A stretch of 11,780 nucleotides of DNA from Candidatus Kaiserbacteria bacterium (GCA_024654165.1 JANLIP010000040.1:1-11780); one strand, 5' to 3'; shown: positions 1 through 6,775, counted from the stretch's first letter. The notes: generated by a model from the sequence alone, not told the origin. Translations and numbers: made by a program.

Positions 1-68
1 TTAAAGACAAACGTTATTTTAAGAAGCTTAGAGCGCGACCGGGGAATTGCCGCAACAAAGGCAATGCC

Positions 69-87
69 AAATTGTCCTACCGGGTAT
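69..87 (+). repeat. Copy C of a dispersed short repeat
   Basis: The core AAATTGTCCTACCGGG is repeated at 4953-4971 on the same strand and, with one extra base, in inverted orientation at 4838-4858. This copy lies just past the mnmA stop codon. It is followed by a perfect 10-base palindrome, GGGTATACCC, at 82-91. Its function is unknown; the recurrence itself is directly visible. Confidence 0.6.
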
Positions 88-101
88 ACCCAGTTCTTCC
101 T

Positions 102-1169
102 CTACTTTGTGATGACTCCGCCTCCCAAACATTTATCGCCCTTATACAAAACGAGCGATTGCCCCGGAGAAACTATGTGTGCCTCGGCAAATGATACTAT
201 TATTTTCTCTCCGGTTTTATTTACAACAGATTTAACCGGGATTTCGCGATACCGCGTCTGTGCTTCTGCTTCAAAAGGAAAGCTTTGTTCCGAATCTATA
301 AAATGAACCGAATCTAGAATGGCTTGCTTGCGCTTTGCGTAATTAATATTCTCTGATACCGAGATTGTATTATTTTTTACGTCGGTACCAACGACATAAT
401 AGACCGCCGTTCCGCGCGCAGGTTTTGTAATCGCAAAACCATGTCTCTGGCCGATGGTATAAATCTGCGCGCCTTCGTGCTCGCCTATCACACCCCCGCT
501 TGCATCCAGCACTGCGCCTTTTTTAAGAGCCATGTATCGTGATAAAAATTCTTTCATTGTGACGTCGCCCACAAAACAAAGCCCTTGGCTGTCTGGCTTT
601 CCTGCAACGGGCAGGCGCGCGCGCCGTGCGCGCGCGCGTACTTCGCTTTTCTCCATGTCTCCTATGGGAAATAAAGTGCGCGCCAAATCGGCTTGTTCTA
701 GGGTATAGAGAAAATATGACTGGTCTTTATTTTTGTCGCTCCCCCTTAGTAATTCAAGGCTCTTGCCTATTGCCGGCCTATTGCCTGCCACGATTCGGGC
801 ATAGTGTCCCGTTGCAATGAAATCCGCACCCTCCTTTTCAGCATATTTTAGAAAGCTTCCGAATTTAATATGCCTGTTGCACAGGACATCGGGGTTAGGA
901 GTGATTCCGCTCGCATATGCAGAAACCATTTTCTCCACGACGTCTTTTTTATAATCATCGGATAAGTCAATTTCGCGAAATGGAATGCCGATAGCCACCG
1001 CCGCGCGCATCGCGTCTACCCTATCTCTGCTCCAAGTACATTCTAGGAATTCCGGCTGCCAAATCTTAATGAACACTCCAACTACATTAAAACCCCTCTC
1101 TTTAAGAAGCATCGCCGAAACGGCGGAATCTACTCCGCCGGATAATCCCACAAACACTGTCTTTCCCAT
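102..1169 (-). CDS. mnmA: tRNA-specific 2-thiouridylase MnmA
   Basis: This enzyme puts sulfur on C2 of the wobble uridine (U34) of tRNAs for Lys, Glu and Gln. It activates the uridine with ATP and takes sulfur relayed as a persulfide. The 355 residues match the usual family length. The N-terminal PP-loop ATP-binding motif SGGVDS is at residues 10-15. The first catalytic cysteine is Cys97 in NPDVLCNRHIKF and the second is Cys198 in DSQGLCFVGD; GHYAR is at 121-125 and KDQSYFL at 148-154. The C-terminal beta-barrel domain runs from about 210 to the end and carries the YTIGQRHG signature at 237-244. Both cysteines and the PP-loop are intact, so the enzyme looks active. The ATG at 1169 is chosen because the conserved N-terminus begins there. 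There is no Shine-Dalgarno sequence, but an extended -10 lies 6 bases upstream. The gene is 22 bases downstream of mltG. An oddity is a long CG-alternating tract encoding the Arg/Ala-rich segment near residues 178-185. Confidence 0.97.
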   Translation of the reverse strand: MGKTVFVGLSGGVDSAVSAMLLKERGFNVVGVFIKIWQPEFLECTWSRDRVDAMRAAVAIGIPFREIDLSDDYKKDVVEKMVSAYASGITPNPDVLCNRHIKFGSFLKYAEKEGADFIATGHYARIVAGNRPAIGKSLELLRGSDKNKDQSYFLYTLEQADLARTLFPIGDMEKSEVRARARRARLPVAGKPDSQGLCFVGDVTMKEFLSRYMALKKGAVLDASGGVIGEHEGAQIYTIGQRHGFAITKPARGTAVYYVVGTDVKNNTISVSENINYAKRKQAILDSVHFIDSEQSFPFEAEAQTRYREIPVKSVVNKTGEKIIVSFAEAHIVSPGQSLVLYKGDKCLGGGVITK

Positions 1170-1175
1170 TTAAGC

Positions 1176-1184
1176 ACTATAACA
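1176..1184 (-). promoter_or_regulatory. Extended -10 promoter element of mnmA
   Basis: Read on the minus strand, TGT is followed by TATAGT (hexamer at 1176-1181), which matches the TGnTATAAT extended -10 at all but one hexamer base. It ends 6 bases before the mnmA ATG, so transcription would start at or next to the start codon. No clear -35 was seen. The call rests on sequence match and spacing only. Confidence 0.45.
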
Positions 1185-1191
1185 AAAAGGC

Positions 1192-2223
1192 TTAGTAAAT
1201 ATATATTCGTTTCTTTCTCAAATGCTCCGCGTAAGTGGCGCTGTAATACGTAACTCCGCTTCTGTCCGCAAGATAATACAGATTCTTGTTCGGGGTCGGG
1301 GTGACTGCTGCTATAAGAGAACTCATACTTGGACTGCCGATTGGCCCTGGCGGAAGCCCCTTATTGCGATAGGTGTTATAGGGAGAATCGCTCGTCAAAT
1401 CTTTTGTGGTTAATTGATAAGACCCCTTGCCTATCGTATACAGAAATGCCGCATCTACCTGGAGAAGCATCCCGATCTTGATCCTGTTCCACAAAACGCC
1501 GGCTATCATTTTCCTGTCCTCCACTTTCCTAGCTTCGCGCTCCAAAAGAGAGGCCATTATGACAACATCTCTAAGCGGTTTGCCGAAGGCATCTATCTTG
1601 TCTTGTATAGTTGATATCTGCGTATCAAAATTCTGCTTCATTGTACGCACTACAAGATCCTCTGTCGCATTGGGAAGAAAGAAATATGTGTCCGGAAATA
1701 AGAATCCTTCCAAGGGAACTGCCGTCTCAAGAAACTTGGATTTATCAAAGCGCAAAAGACGGCCTCCAAATAAAATAGCCATCTCTTTTGTGGTTGCTCC
1801 TTCTGGAATTCTTATTTTCATTGGTTCCAATCCAAAAGCGCCGACTGCAACAGCGCGCGCCACGCTTAGCAAATCGCGCGGTTCTTTAAAAAGATAGTCT
1901 CCAGCATGCATATTGTGCTGATTTCCCGTTAATGTAACTGCAACCTTAAAAGACAGCGCGGAGCGCACTACAGAATCTTTCTCAAGCCTTAAGCTTATAT
2001 CGCTAAGCGATGCCCCGTCTTGCACCGTTACCAGCTCATTAAGCGGGAAATTGTCTGGAGGCCGAATGACGTTCAAGTAAAGATAAATGGCCAAAGCGCC
2101 CAACGTTATAATGATGAATATCGTCCGGCGATTTGCGTGTTCTCGCGTGCGCCAGGCAAGCGCTTCCAAAACGCGCTCGTACGCGGCGAGGACTCGTTCA
2201 ATGAATGTTTCTAGTGAAGCCAT
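1192..2223 (-). CDS. mltG: Endolytic murein transglycosylase MltG (YceG-like)
   Basis: MltG is an inner-membrane lytic transglycosylase that cleaves nascent glycan strands and so sets their length. The 343 residues show a short cytosolic N-terminus, one transmembrane helix at about 34-52, a LysM-like subdomain at about 60-115 and the YceG catalytic domain from about 135 to the end. The catalytic glutamate is Glu228 in ASLLERE. Hallmarks LEGFLFPDTY (171-180), DSPYNTY (279-285) and GLPPGPIGSPS (289-299) are all present. The ATG at 2223 gives a normal length and places the membrane helix correctly. No Shine-Dalgarno sequence is present; a weak -10-like TAGATT lies 8 bases upstream, inside a repeated motif. 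It is followed closely by mnmA on the same strand and preceded by the 463-residue membrane protein after a 104-base repeat-bearing gap. The identification is firm. Confidence 0.96.
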   Translation of the reverse strand: MASLETFIERVLAAYERVLEALAWRTREHANRRTIFIIITLGALAIYLYLNVIRPPDNFPLNELVTVQDGASLSDISLRLEKDSVVRSALSFKVAVTLTGNQHNMHAGDYLFKEPRDLLSVARAVAVGAFGLEPMKIRIPEGATTKEMAILFGGRLLRFDKSKFLETAVPLEGFLFPDTYFFLPNATEDLVVRTMKQNFDTQISTIQDKIDAFGKPLRDVVIMASLLEREARKVEDRKMIAGVLWNRIKIGMLLQVDAAFLYTIGKGSYQLTTKDLTSDSPYNTYRNKGLPPGPIGSPSMSSLIAAVTPTPNKNLYYLADRSGVTYYSATYAEHLRKKRIYIY

Positions 2224-2229
2224 AAAGTC

Positions 2230-2325
2230 CCAATCTACAAATCATCCGAATGCTACAAATGACTGCGGATGCTCGCTTCTAATATTCGTGATTATTTGTA
2301 GATTGGAATCCATTCGTAGATTGGT
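2230..2325. repeat. Inverted repeat array between the 463-residue gene and mltG
   Basis: CCAATCTACAAAT at 2230-2242 is perfectly complementary to ATTTGTAGATTGG at 2294-2306, and a third copy differing at one base, ATTCGTAGATTGG, is at 2313-2325. Complementarity continues imperfectly inward (about 8 of the next 10 positions). The array fills the gap between the two minus-strand genes. It could form a hairpin in the mRNA or be a small dispersed repeat. Neither arm is followed by a T run, so it is not a typical terminator. Confidence 0.7.
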
Positions 2326-2327
2326 AC

Positions 2328-3719
2328 TTACATCGGCAAGTTCGGCGGCGGAGAAGATTTGGTTGAAGATATCCTGTTTATGCCGGGAGTTTTCACGGAT
2401 GAGCTCGGCGGATGAAATAGAGACGCGATGACTTCGCTAGTCATCATATTTACCGGCGTCTCCCATGGCGGATAGAAGAACGCTCTTCGCTTGAAAGCAT
2501 CAAGGCACCGTCTGGTCTGCTGATTCCAGCGCACGTCGTGCCAATCTTGCCAAGGATAATCAAAAACATTGTGCCATCTCCGGGGTCGGAGCTGGCTCAT
2601 ATATTGCGGGTTCGCGTACGGCCTCCATATCCACCTCAAGCCCCAATATGTCTTGCCGAAATCTGCAGTGGGCGAGATATAGATTCCGCGCGCGCCGACA
2701 TCAAAAGGATGCTTTCCCAAATTGCGCTCCATAGATTCCACTTGTTGCGTCTGCTTCCATGTAGCGCGCGGGCGCGCCTGTGCAAGCCTTTTCTCCGAAA
2801 TTTCCTCGGGCAATTGCTCGGGCAGGACGGCGGATTCTAGTCGGATTTTCTGTACTTCTTCCTCAACTATTTTCTTCCACTCGCTGTCTTTCCTGTTTAG
2901 GGTTCCGAGCCTGTAGCTGGAGGTAAAAATAATCTGGACCCAAACTTGCTGGCTCGGCTTTATACTGCTCATAAACTCAAGAACCGTTGCAAGCGGGTCA
3001 ACCTTGAATTCCTCTTTTGGGTTGTCTTCCAATTCAAAATCAACGTATGTTTTTATCGGAAACGCATCAATATTCTTCCTGAAAGGCTCAAGCCTCCAAT
3101 CAGTGCAATAACATGTATGGTAATCTGGTTCAAAAATGAATTTCTGCGCGTAATCCTCTACTTCATGAAGCTCTATTTCAGGGTATTGCGAATAAATATT
3201 TGCTTCTAGCATTTTCTGATATTCTCTCCAGCACCAAATATAGAAATGAATTTCGCCTCCGAACGAGACCATTTCAAAAGAGTACCAGGGCCGGACCATT
3301 CCTTTGATTACGCGCATCAGGTAAGTGGTCTCTTCAGAAGCAAACCAGAATGATGCCAGCGCTGTTTCCATGGCGCGAGGAGATTTGGTAATTTCGCGCG
3401 GGATTTTCATCTCAAGAAGTACAACGTGGCGCTTGAATATGAAGAGCGATCTGGCATACCAGACCCACACCTTGTAAGTTCCGATAAGCAGGGCGATTGG
3501 GAGCCAAATGGGCGACGTCCCTACAAGCCATGAAAAAGTAAAAAGCAGGAAGTTTGGGATTTGCATCGCAATAATGTTAAGCATTGCGACAAAAAGAATG
3601 GTCAAAAATAGCGCCCGCGAAATTCCCCAATCGCCTATCCAGTCTACCCATTCTTCAAAATCAAAACTCACCAACAAATGAAGAAATGACTGAAAATCAG
3701 TCTTGTTTCCGCCTGCCAT
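2328..3719 (-). CDS. Membrane protein related to the N-terminal part of Parcubacteria T4SS-type ATPases
   Basis: The 463 residues have two to three membrane-spanning stretches between about 36 and 95, then a soluble region. The segment LLEMKIPREITKSPRAME (101-118), followed by RPWYSFEMVSFGGEIHFYIW (143-162), and the C-terminal pattern of an aliphatic/HPP stretch then KTPGINRI and a Pro-rich end (about 434-463), resemble from memory the N-terminal half of Parcubacteria proteins annotated as type IV secretion or DNA-transfer ATPases. In those proteins a HerA/VirD4-like ATPase domain follows. No Walker A or B motif is present here, so this is a stand-alone membrane/assembly-type domain. Residues 331-420 are unusually rich in Trp, Arg and Tyr. 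The ATG at 3719 is backed by an extended -10 (TGT-TATTAT) 8 bases upstream; there is no Shine-Dalgarno sequence. The role is inferred: a membrane partner for a DNA- or protein-translocating ATPase encoded elsewhere. Confidence 0.6.
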   Translation of the reverse strand: MAGGNKTDFQSFLHLLVSFDFEEWVDWIGDWGISRALFLTILFVAMLNIIAMQIPNFLLFTFSWLVGTSPIWLPIALLIGTYKVWVWYARSLFIFKRHVVLLEMKIPREITKSPRAMETALASFWFASEETTYLMRVIKGMVRPWYSFEMVSFGGEIHFYIWCWREYQKMLEANIYSQYPEIELHEVEDYAQKFIFEPDYHTCYCTDWRLEPFRKNIDAFPIKTYVDFELEDNPKEEFKVDPLATVLEFMSSIKPSQQVWVQIIFTSSYRLGTLNRKDSEWKKIVEEEVQKIRLESAVLPEQLPEEISEKRLAQARPRATWKQTQQVESMERNLGKHPFDVGARGIYISPTADFGKTYWGLRWIWRPYANPQYMSQLRPRRWHNVFDYPWQDWHDVRWNQQTRRCLDAFKRRAFFYPPWETPVNMMTSEVIASLFHPPSSSVKTPGINRISSTKSSPPPNLPM

Positions 3720-3727
3720 ATGTTTCT

Positions 3728-3736
3728 ATAATAACA
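3728..3736 (-). promoter_or_regulatory. Extended -10 element of the 463-residue gene
   Basis: On the minus strand TGT precedes TATTAT (hexamer at 3728-3733), a five-of-six match to the -10 consensus with the extended TGn. It stands 8 bases before the ATG, so the transcript would be leaderless or nearly so. No convincing -35 was seen. Confidence 0.45.
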
Positions 3737-3739
3737 CCG

Positions 3740-3795
3740 AACAAGAGCTTAGAAGCGAATTAACAGCTCCTTGTGTTAATTAGGGCGCTTGCCCT
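3740..3795. repeat. Cluster of overlapping hairpins between the regulator and the 463-residue gene
   Basis: A perfect 8-base inverted repeat, AATTAACA at 3758-3765 and TGTTAATT at 3774-3781, has an 8-base loop. It abuts AGGGC/GCCCT at 3782-3786 and 3791-3795. A third, alternative pairing joins ACAAGAGCT near 3741-3749 with AGCTCCTTGT at 3765-3774. The cluster follows the stop codon of the sigma-4/HARE gene on the minus strand and lies just upstream of the next gene's promoter. It could be a weak terminator/attenuator or an operator; there is no strong T tract. Confidence 0.5.
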
Positions 3796-3814
3796 TCTCG
3801 CCAACTGTTAGTAA

Positions 3815-4837
3815 TTATTTAGCGAGGCCAAAAAGTCCGTCCGGAAGCTGAATAAATATGTTGCTTTGAAGATTTACGGCGATTGTCGCATCTTTCACAT
3901 AACGTTCGCGCTTCACTCGCTCCATAATATCCTCGCGCGAAAGCGGACCCTCGCTTTCCAATACTCTCTTGATGACGTCGCGGACAACTCCTGGCTGGTA
4001 GCCCCATTCCTTCAGCGCGTAAAGCCCCCTGCCGACGAGAACGAAGCGATTGTCCTTGATGAGTTCGTTGTGCGTAGTAGCAGGGTGCGTCTCTCGCTGA
4101 AAGAGCTCGTCAATCCCTTTTGCGACTTCAGTGAAGTGCATCGGGGAGCCGTGCCGTTTCAATGTCAAATATGCAAAGTCGCGCGTGTTCTTGATTCGCA
4201 CGTGCGGAGATTCTGTAAGGCCCCATTCGCCCAGCGGGTTGCGCCCGATTCTTTTTGAAATATTCAGCCAGCGGGTAAGAATTTCATTCGGACGATTTTT
4301 AATTCCCTCTTTTTTTAGAGCTTCCGCAAAAATCTGCAAGAACTCCTCTTCTGGCGTAAGTTTTTCCAAATCAATTGATTCGTGCAAATTCGCGAGCGCG
4401 CGCTCAACCTGATCCGCGAGCTGTTCGTCTACATACCAGCGCGCGCGGTAATTGCTGTCCTCTCGCCTGTCGGTAAATTGATGGCCGACCGTAAGCAAAA
4501 ATACTAGGTGTTTTCGGTCGGTGGCATTTTCAGCGATTTCAGAAAGCACCGTCTCATCGGAAAGAACTGCGCCAAGAGCGTGGAGAGCCCGCTTCAAATC
4601 TTCAAAAGATGGCGCGTGCGCTTTATAACCGGAAGATTCGCGCACAGCCGAAAGGCCGTGCTTTTCTATTTGGCGGATTCGCTCGCGCGTGATGCCGTAT
4701 TCCTTTCCTATCGCGTCCAAAGTGCGCTCTTCGCTCTTGGTACCCAGGCCAAAACGGTCAGTAAGAATGTGGCGCGAGCGATCCGGCAAATCGGATAGCA
4801 GTACCTTTGTTACTGTTCGCGGTGAAAATGAAAGCAT
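3815..4837 (-). CDS. Sigma-70 region 4 plus HARE-HTH DNA-binding protein
   Basis: A 340-residue soluble regulator-like protein. Residues about 14-66 form a sigma-70 region 4 helix-turn-helix, with LPDRSRHIL, the turn at KEYGIT and the recognition helix RERIRQIE (51-58). There is no region 2 or 3, so it cannot melt promoters as a normal sigma factor. Residues about 217-280 look like a HARE-HTH winged helix (FAYLTLKRHGSPMHFTEVAK, then LVGRGLYALKEWG), the fold also found in the RNA polymerase delta subunit. Residues 281-338 look like a further winged helix ending in a strand pair. The role is inferred: a transcription regulator or RNA-polymerase-associated factor. The ATG at 4837 is used because residues 1-20 lead naturally into region 4. 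An in-frame stop lies 6 bases upstream. The start codon touches an inverted repeat arm (4836-4860). The gene is divergent from dnaB across a 544-base spacer. Confidence 0.8.
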   Translation of the reverse strand: MLSFSPRTVTKVLLSDLPDRSRHILTDRFGLGTKSEERTLDAIGKEYGITRERIRQIEKHGLSAVRESSGYKAHAPSFEDLKRALHALGAVLSDETVLSEIAENATDRKHLVFLLTVGHQFTDRREDSNYRARWYVDEQLADQVERALANLHESIDLEKLTPEEEFLQIFAEALKKEGIKNRPNEILTRWLNISKRIGRNPLGEWGLTESPHVRIKNTRDFAYLTLKRHGSPMHFTEVAKGIDELFQRETHPATTHNELIKDNRFVLVGRGLYALKEWGYQPGVVRDVIKRVLESEGPLSREDIMERVKRERYVKDATIAVNLQSNIFIQLPDGLFGLAK

Positions 4838-4974
4838 ACCCGGTTAGGACAATTTAGAATAATTACTGCCGCGGATAATCATCCGAAAAGACTGCATATT
4901 TACATTCTTGGCGATTTGTTCATCTGTGGGTTTTATGTTCATACAAGGCGATTCTAAATTGTCCTACCGGGCAT
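4836..4974. repeat. Long inverted repeat pair (copies A and B)
   Basis: The arms at 4836-4860 and 4951-4974 are complementary over about 23 of 25 positions, with one mismatch and one extra base. Each contains the AAATTGTCCTACCGGG core seen again at 69-87. The 90-base interior is unrelated to the arms. Copy A abuts the start codon of the sigma-4/HARE gene. The pair could be the ends of a small non-autonomous element, an mRNA/cruciform structure or an operator for the adjacent DNA-binding protein. Confidence 0.7.
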
Positions 4975-5021
4975 AAATTGGTGGCTAATTGGCTGTTTAT
5001 ATTCCTAAAGACTATTTAATA

Positions 5022-5186
5022 TCAAATGTACCACATTTTGTCAAATGTGCAAGCCCGCCCCGTAGGAATCTCACTGGGCGCGTAGGCTGTATTTTCAGAC
5101 GACGCAGGTTCTTCAAGACAATACTGCGTCAAGATAGCTGGTGAGAGATTTCCTTCGGGGTTTTCCCCGTACACACGAAATGGCAT
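5022..5186 (-). CDS. Possible 54-residue small protein within repeat-rich spacer
   Basis: An uninterrupted frame starts at the ATG at 5186 and ends at a TGA at 5022. It encodes a 54-residue peptide beginning MPFRVYGENPEG and ending CTFDKMWYI. The start codon lies inside the CACACGAAATG repeat arm: the repeat read on this strand spells ATG, one variable codon, then TTTCGTGTG (M-x-F-R-V). There is no Shine-Dalgarno sequence and no convincing -10. Strong inverted repeats lie within it, which argues equally for a structured repeat element. The product is not recognised and coding status is uncertain. Confidence 0.2.
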   Translation of the reverse strand: MPFRVYGENPEGNLSPAILTQYCLEEPASSENTAYAPSEIPTGRACTFDKMWYI

Positions 5187-5289
5187 GGCATTGTTTCAGA
5201 AGTTAAACCGCACGAAATACACCTATTTATGTAGTTAATTTTACTAAATGATAGAGATGATACTGCAGAAACGATGTCATTTCGTGTGA
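5171..5289. repeat. CACACGAAATG inverted repeat, locus 1
   Basis: The left arm at 5171-5186 (ACACACGAAATGGCAT) and the right arm at 5274-5289 (ATGTCATTTCGTGTGA) are complementary over nearly their whole length. A CGGGGTTTTCCCC motif lies just outside each arm. A degenerate third half-copy, CACGAAAT, is at 5211-5218. The same arms recur near 8963-9053 upstream of yqeY and rmuC. Confidence 0.75.
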
Positions 5290-5339
5290 CGGGGTTTTCC
5301 CCAGGTTTCCCCAGATAAGCCACAGAATTGAGCAGAAAA

Positions 5340-5372
5340 TATAATGAGGAGCAACGGGTGCTGTGATAGAAT
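5340..5372 (+). promoter_or_regulatory. dnaB promoter region
   Basis: Two -10 candidates are present: a perfect TATAAT at 5340-5345, and an extended TGA-TAGAAT with its hexamer at 5367-5372, 9 bases before the dnaB ATG. The second would give an almost leaderless mRNA, as seen for other genes here. The -35 matches are poor for both. No Shine-Dalgarno sequence precedes the ATG. Confidence 0.45.
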
Positions 5373-5381
5373 CGCCTTCTA

Positions 5382-6770
5382 ATGGCAACGAAAGCAACTA
5401 GGCTCCCCCCGCAAGATATTGAAATGGAACGCGCGCTCTTGGGCGCGCTCCTAATAAATCAAAACGCAATTTATGACGTTTCGGACATCGTCGGTATTGA
5501 ATCTTTTTATTCCGGAAAACACCGCACAATTTTTGATGCGATGCTTTCTCTTTATGCCAAAAGCGAGCCGATAGATATCGTTACGGTTTCCGGCAAACTG
5601 AAAGAACGCAAACAGCTTGCCGATATCGGAGGAAGCGCCTATCTTTCCGAGCTCGCAGGAGAGGCAGCGTCCCCGGGAAGCGCAAGGCACTATGCGCAAG
5701 TGGTGCAGACGAAATTTGTCCTGCGGGCCCTTCTAGACGCTGCGGAGAAAATCGGCGAACTGGGGTTCCAAGAAGACCGCGACATTGAAGTAATTCTTGA
5801 CGAGGCGCAGGCCGCCGTCTTCAAGGTCTCTAATTCGCCGATGCTTCAAAATTTCACTGCGATTAAAGACGAGCTCGCTGAAGCGTGGGAGCGCCTTGAG
5901 AAACTGCAAAAGCAGGGCGCGGGAATTCGCGGGGTCCCGACTGGTTTTCCGCAATTGGATAATTTGCTCTCCGGCCTTCAAAAATCCGATCTAATACTTC
6001 TTGCCGCCCGGCCCTCTATAGGAAAGACCGCGCTCGCTTTGGACATCGCAAGGCAGACGGCCATCAAGCACGGAACTTCCGTCGGCATTTTCTCTTTGGA
6101 AATGAGCTCTCAACAGCTCGTAGATAGAATGCTTTCCGCGCAAGCCGGCGTAGATTCATGGCGCCTGCGCACGGGGAAAATCTCCAAGGACGATGAGTAC
6201 TCTCGCTTGCAGGCAGGAATCGCAGCTCTTTCCGAAGCCCCTATTTATATAGACGACAAGCCCTCCTCCACCGTGCTTAGCATGCGCTCTGTGGCCCGCC
6301 GGCTGAAAATGGAAAAAGATTTGGGGCTTATAGTTGTAGATTATCTTCAGCTGATTACCCCCGCTTATACAAAAAATGGAGATTCAATGGTCCAGCAAGT
6401 CACGGAAATTTCGCGCGCGCTCAAAACTATGGCCCGCGAGCTTGATGTGCCGGTGCTCGCGCTTTCCCAGCTATCGCGTGAAATTGAAAAGCGCCGAGGG
6501 CGCCCCCGCCTTTCTGACCTTCGCGATAGCGGAAGCCTGGAACAAGATGCGGATGTCGTGATGTTTATCCATCGCGAAGACAAAATGAGCGATGGGGGCG
6601 AAAAAACCGGCATTGCGGAAATTCTTGTTGAGAAGCACCGCAACGGTCCTGTCGGAAAAGTTGACCTGCGCTTTGACGAGCAAAAAACCACTTTCCTTTC
6701 TATAGATAAGAGCGATTTCGGAGATTACATATCGGAAGCCAAGGTAGGAGAAGATGAGGCGCCGTTCTAA
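5382..6770 (+). CDS. dnaB: Replicative DNA helicase DnaB
   Basis: DnaB is the hexameric 5'-3' helicase that unwinds DNA ahead of the replication fork and recruits primase. The 462 residues match the usual length and no intein is present. The N-terminal domain (about 7-110) begins with the typical LPPQDIEMERALLGALL. A linker follows, and the RecA-like ATPase domain starts at about 183 (GVPTGFPQLDNLLSGLQ). Walker A is ARPSIGKT at 209-216; the family usually has Met where Ile213 stands. The catalytic glutamate is Glu240 in FSLEM. Walker B is LIVVDYLQL at 316-324, SQLSREIEKR is at 362-371, EQDADVVMF at 387-395, and the KHRNGPVG segment with the likely arginine finger at 418-425. All key residues are intact. 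The ATG at 5382 gives the conserved N-terminus. recR follows on the same strand after 111 bases. Confidence 0.98.
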   Translation: MATKATRLPPQDIEMERALLGALLINQNAIYDVSDIVGIESFYSGKHRTIFDAMLSLYAKSEPIDIVTVSGKLKERKQLADIGGSAYLSELAGEAASPGSARHYAQVVQTKFVLRALLDAAEKIGELGFQEDRDIEVILDEAQAAVFKVSNSPMLQNFTAIKDELAEAWERLEKLQKQGAGIRGVPTGFPQLDNLLSGLQKSDLILLAARPSIGKTALALDIARQTAIKHGTSVGIFSLEMSSQQLVDRMLSAQAGVDSWRLRTGKISKDDEYSRLQAGIAALSEAPIYIDDKPSSTVLSMRSVARRLKMEKDLGLIVVDYLQLITPAYTKNGDSMVQQVTEISRALKTMARELDVPVLALSQLSREIEKRRGRPRLSDLRDSGSLEQDADVVMFIHREDKMSDGGEKTGIAEILVEKHRNGPVGKVDLRFDEQKTTFLSIDKSDFGDYISEAKVGEDEAPF

Positions 6771-6775
6771 CGGGG

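Larger units (their letters stand above)
4838..5381. other. 544-base spacer between the divergent regulator and dnaB
   Basis: No well-supported gene lies here. It holds, left to right: the inverted repeat pair A/B; the hairpin CACATTT/AAATGTG at 5032-5049; a perfect 7-base inverted repeat GACGCAG (5101-5107) with CTGCGTC (5124-5130); two copies of CGGGGTTTTCCCC at 5156-5168 and 5290-5302; the CACACGAAATG inverted pair at 5171-5289; and the dnaB promoter region. A 54-codon minus-strand reading frame spans 5022-5186 and a GTG-started 64-codon frame spans 5129-5323. Both overlap the hairpins and neither has a recognisable product. No clear DnaA box cluster was found, so an origin is not supported. 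Confidence 0.6.

Noticed and set aside
5129..5323. A GTG-started 64-residue protein with several cysteines
   Set aside because: It lies across the repeat arms and the GGGGTTTTCCCC motifs in another frame from the 54-codon frame, with no ribosome binding site or recognisable domain.
4838..5381. Replication origin upstream of dnaB
   Set aside because: The spacer is rich in repeats and next to dnaB, but no cluster of DnaA boxes was seen and dnaA/dnaN are not present.
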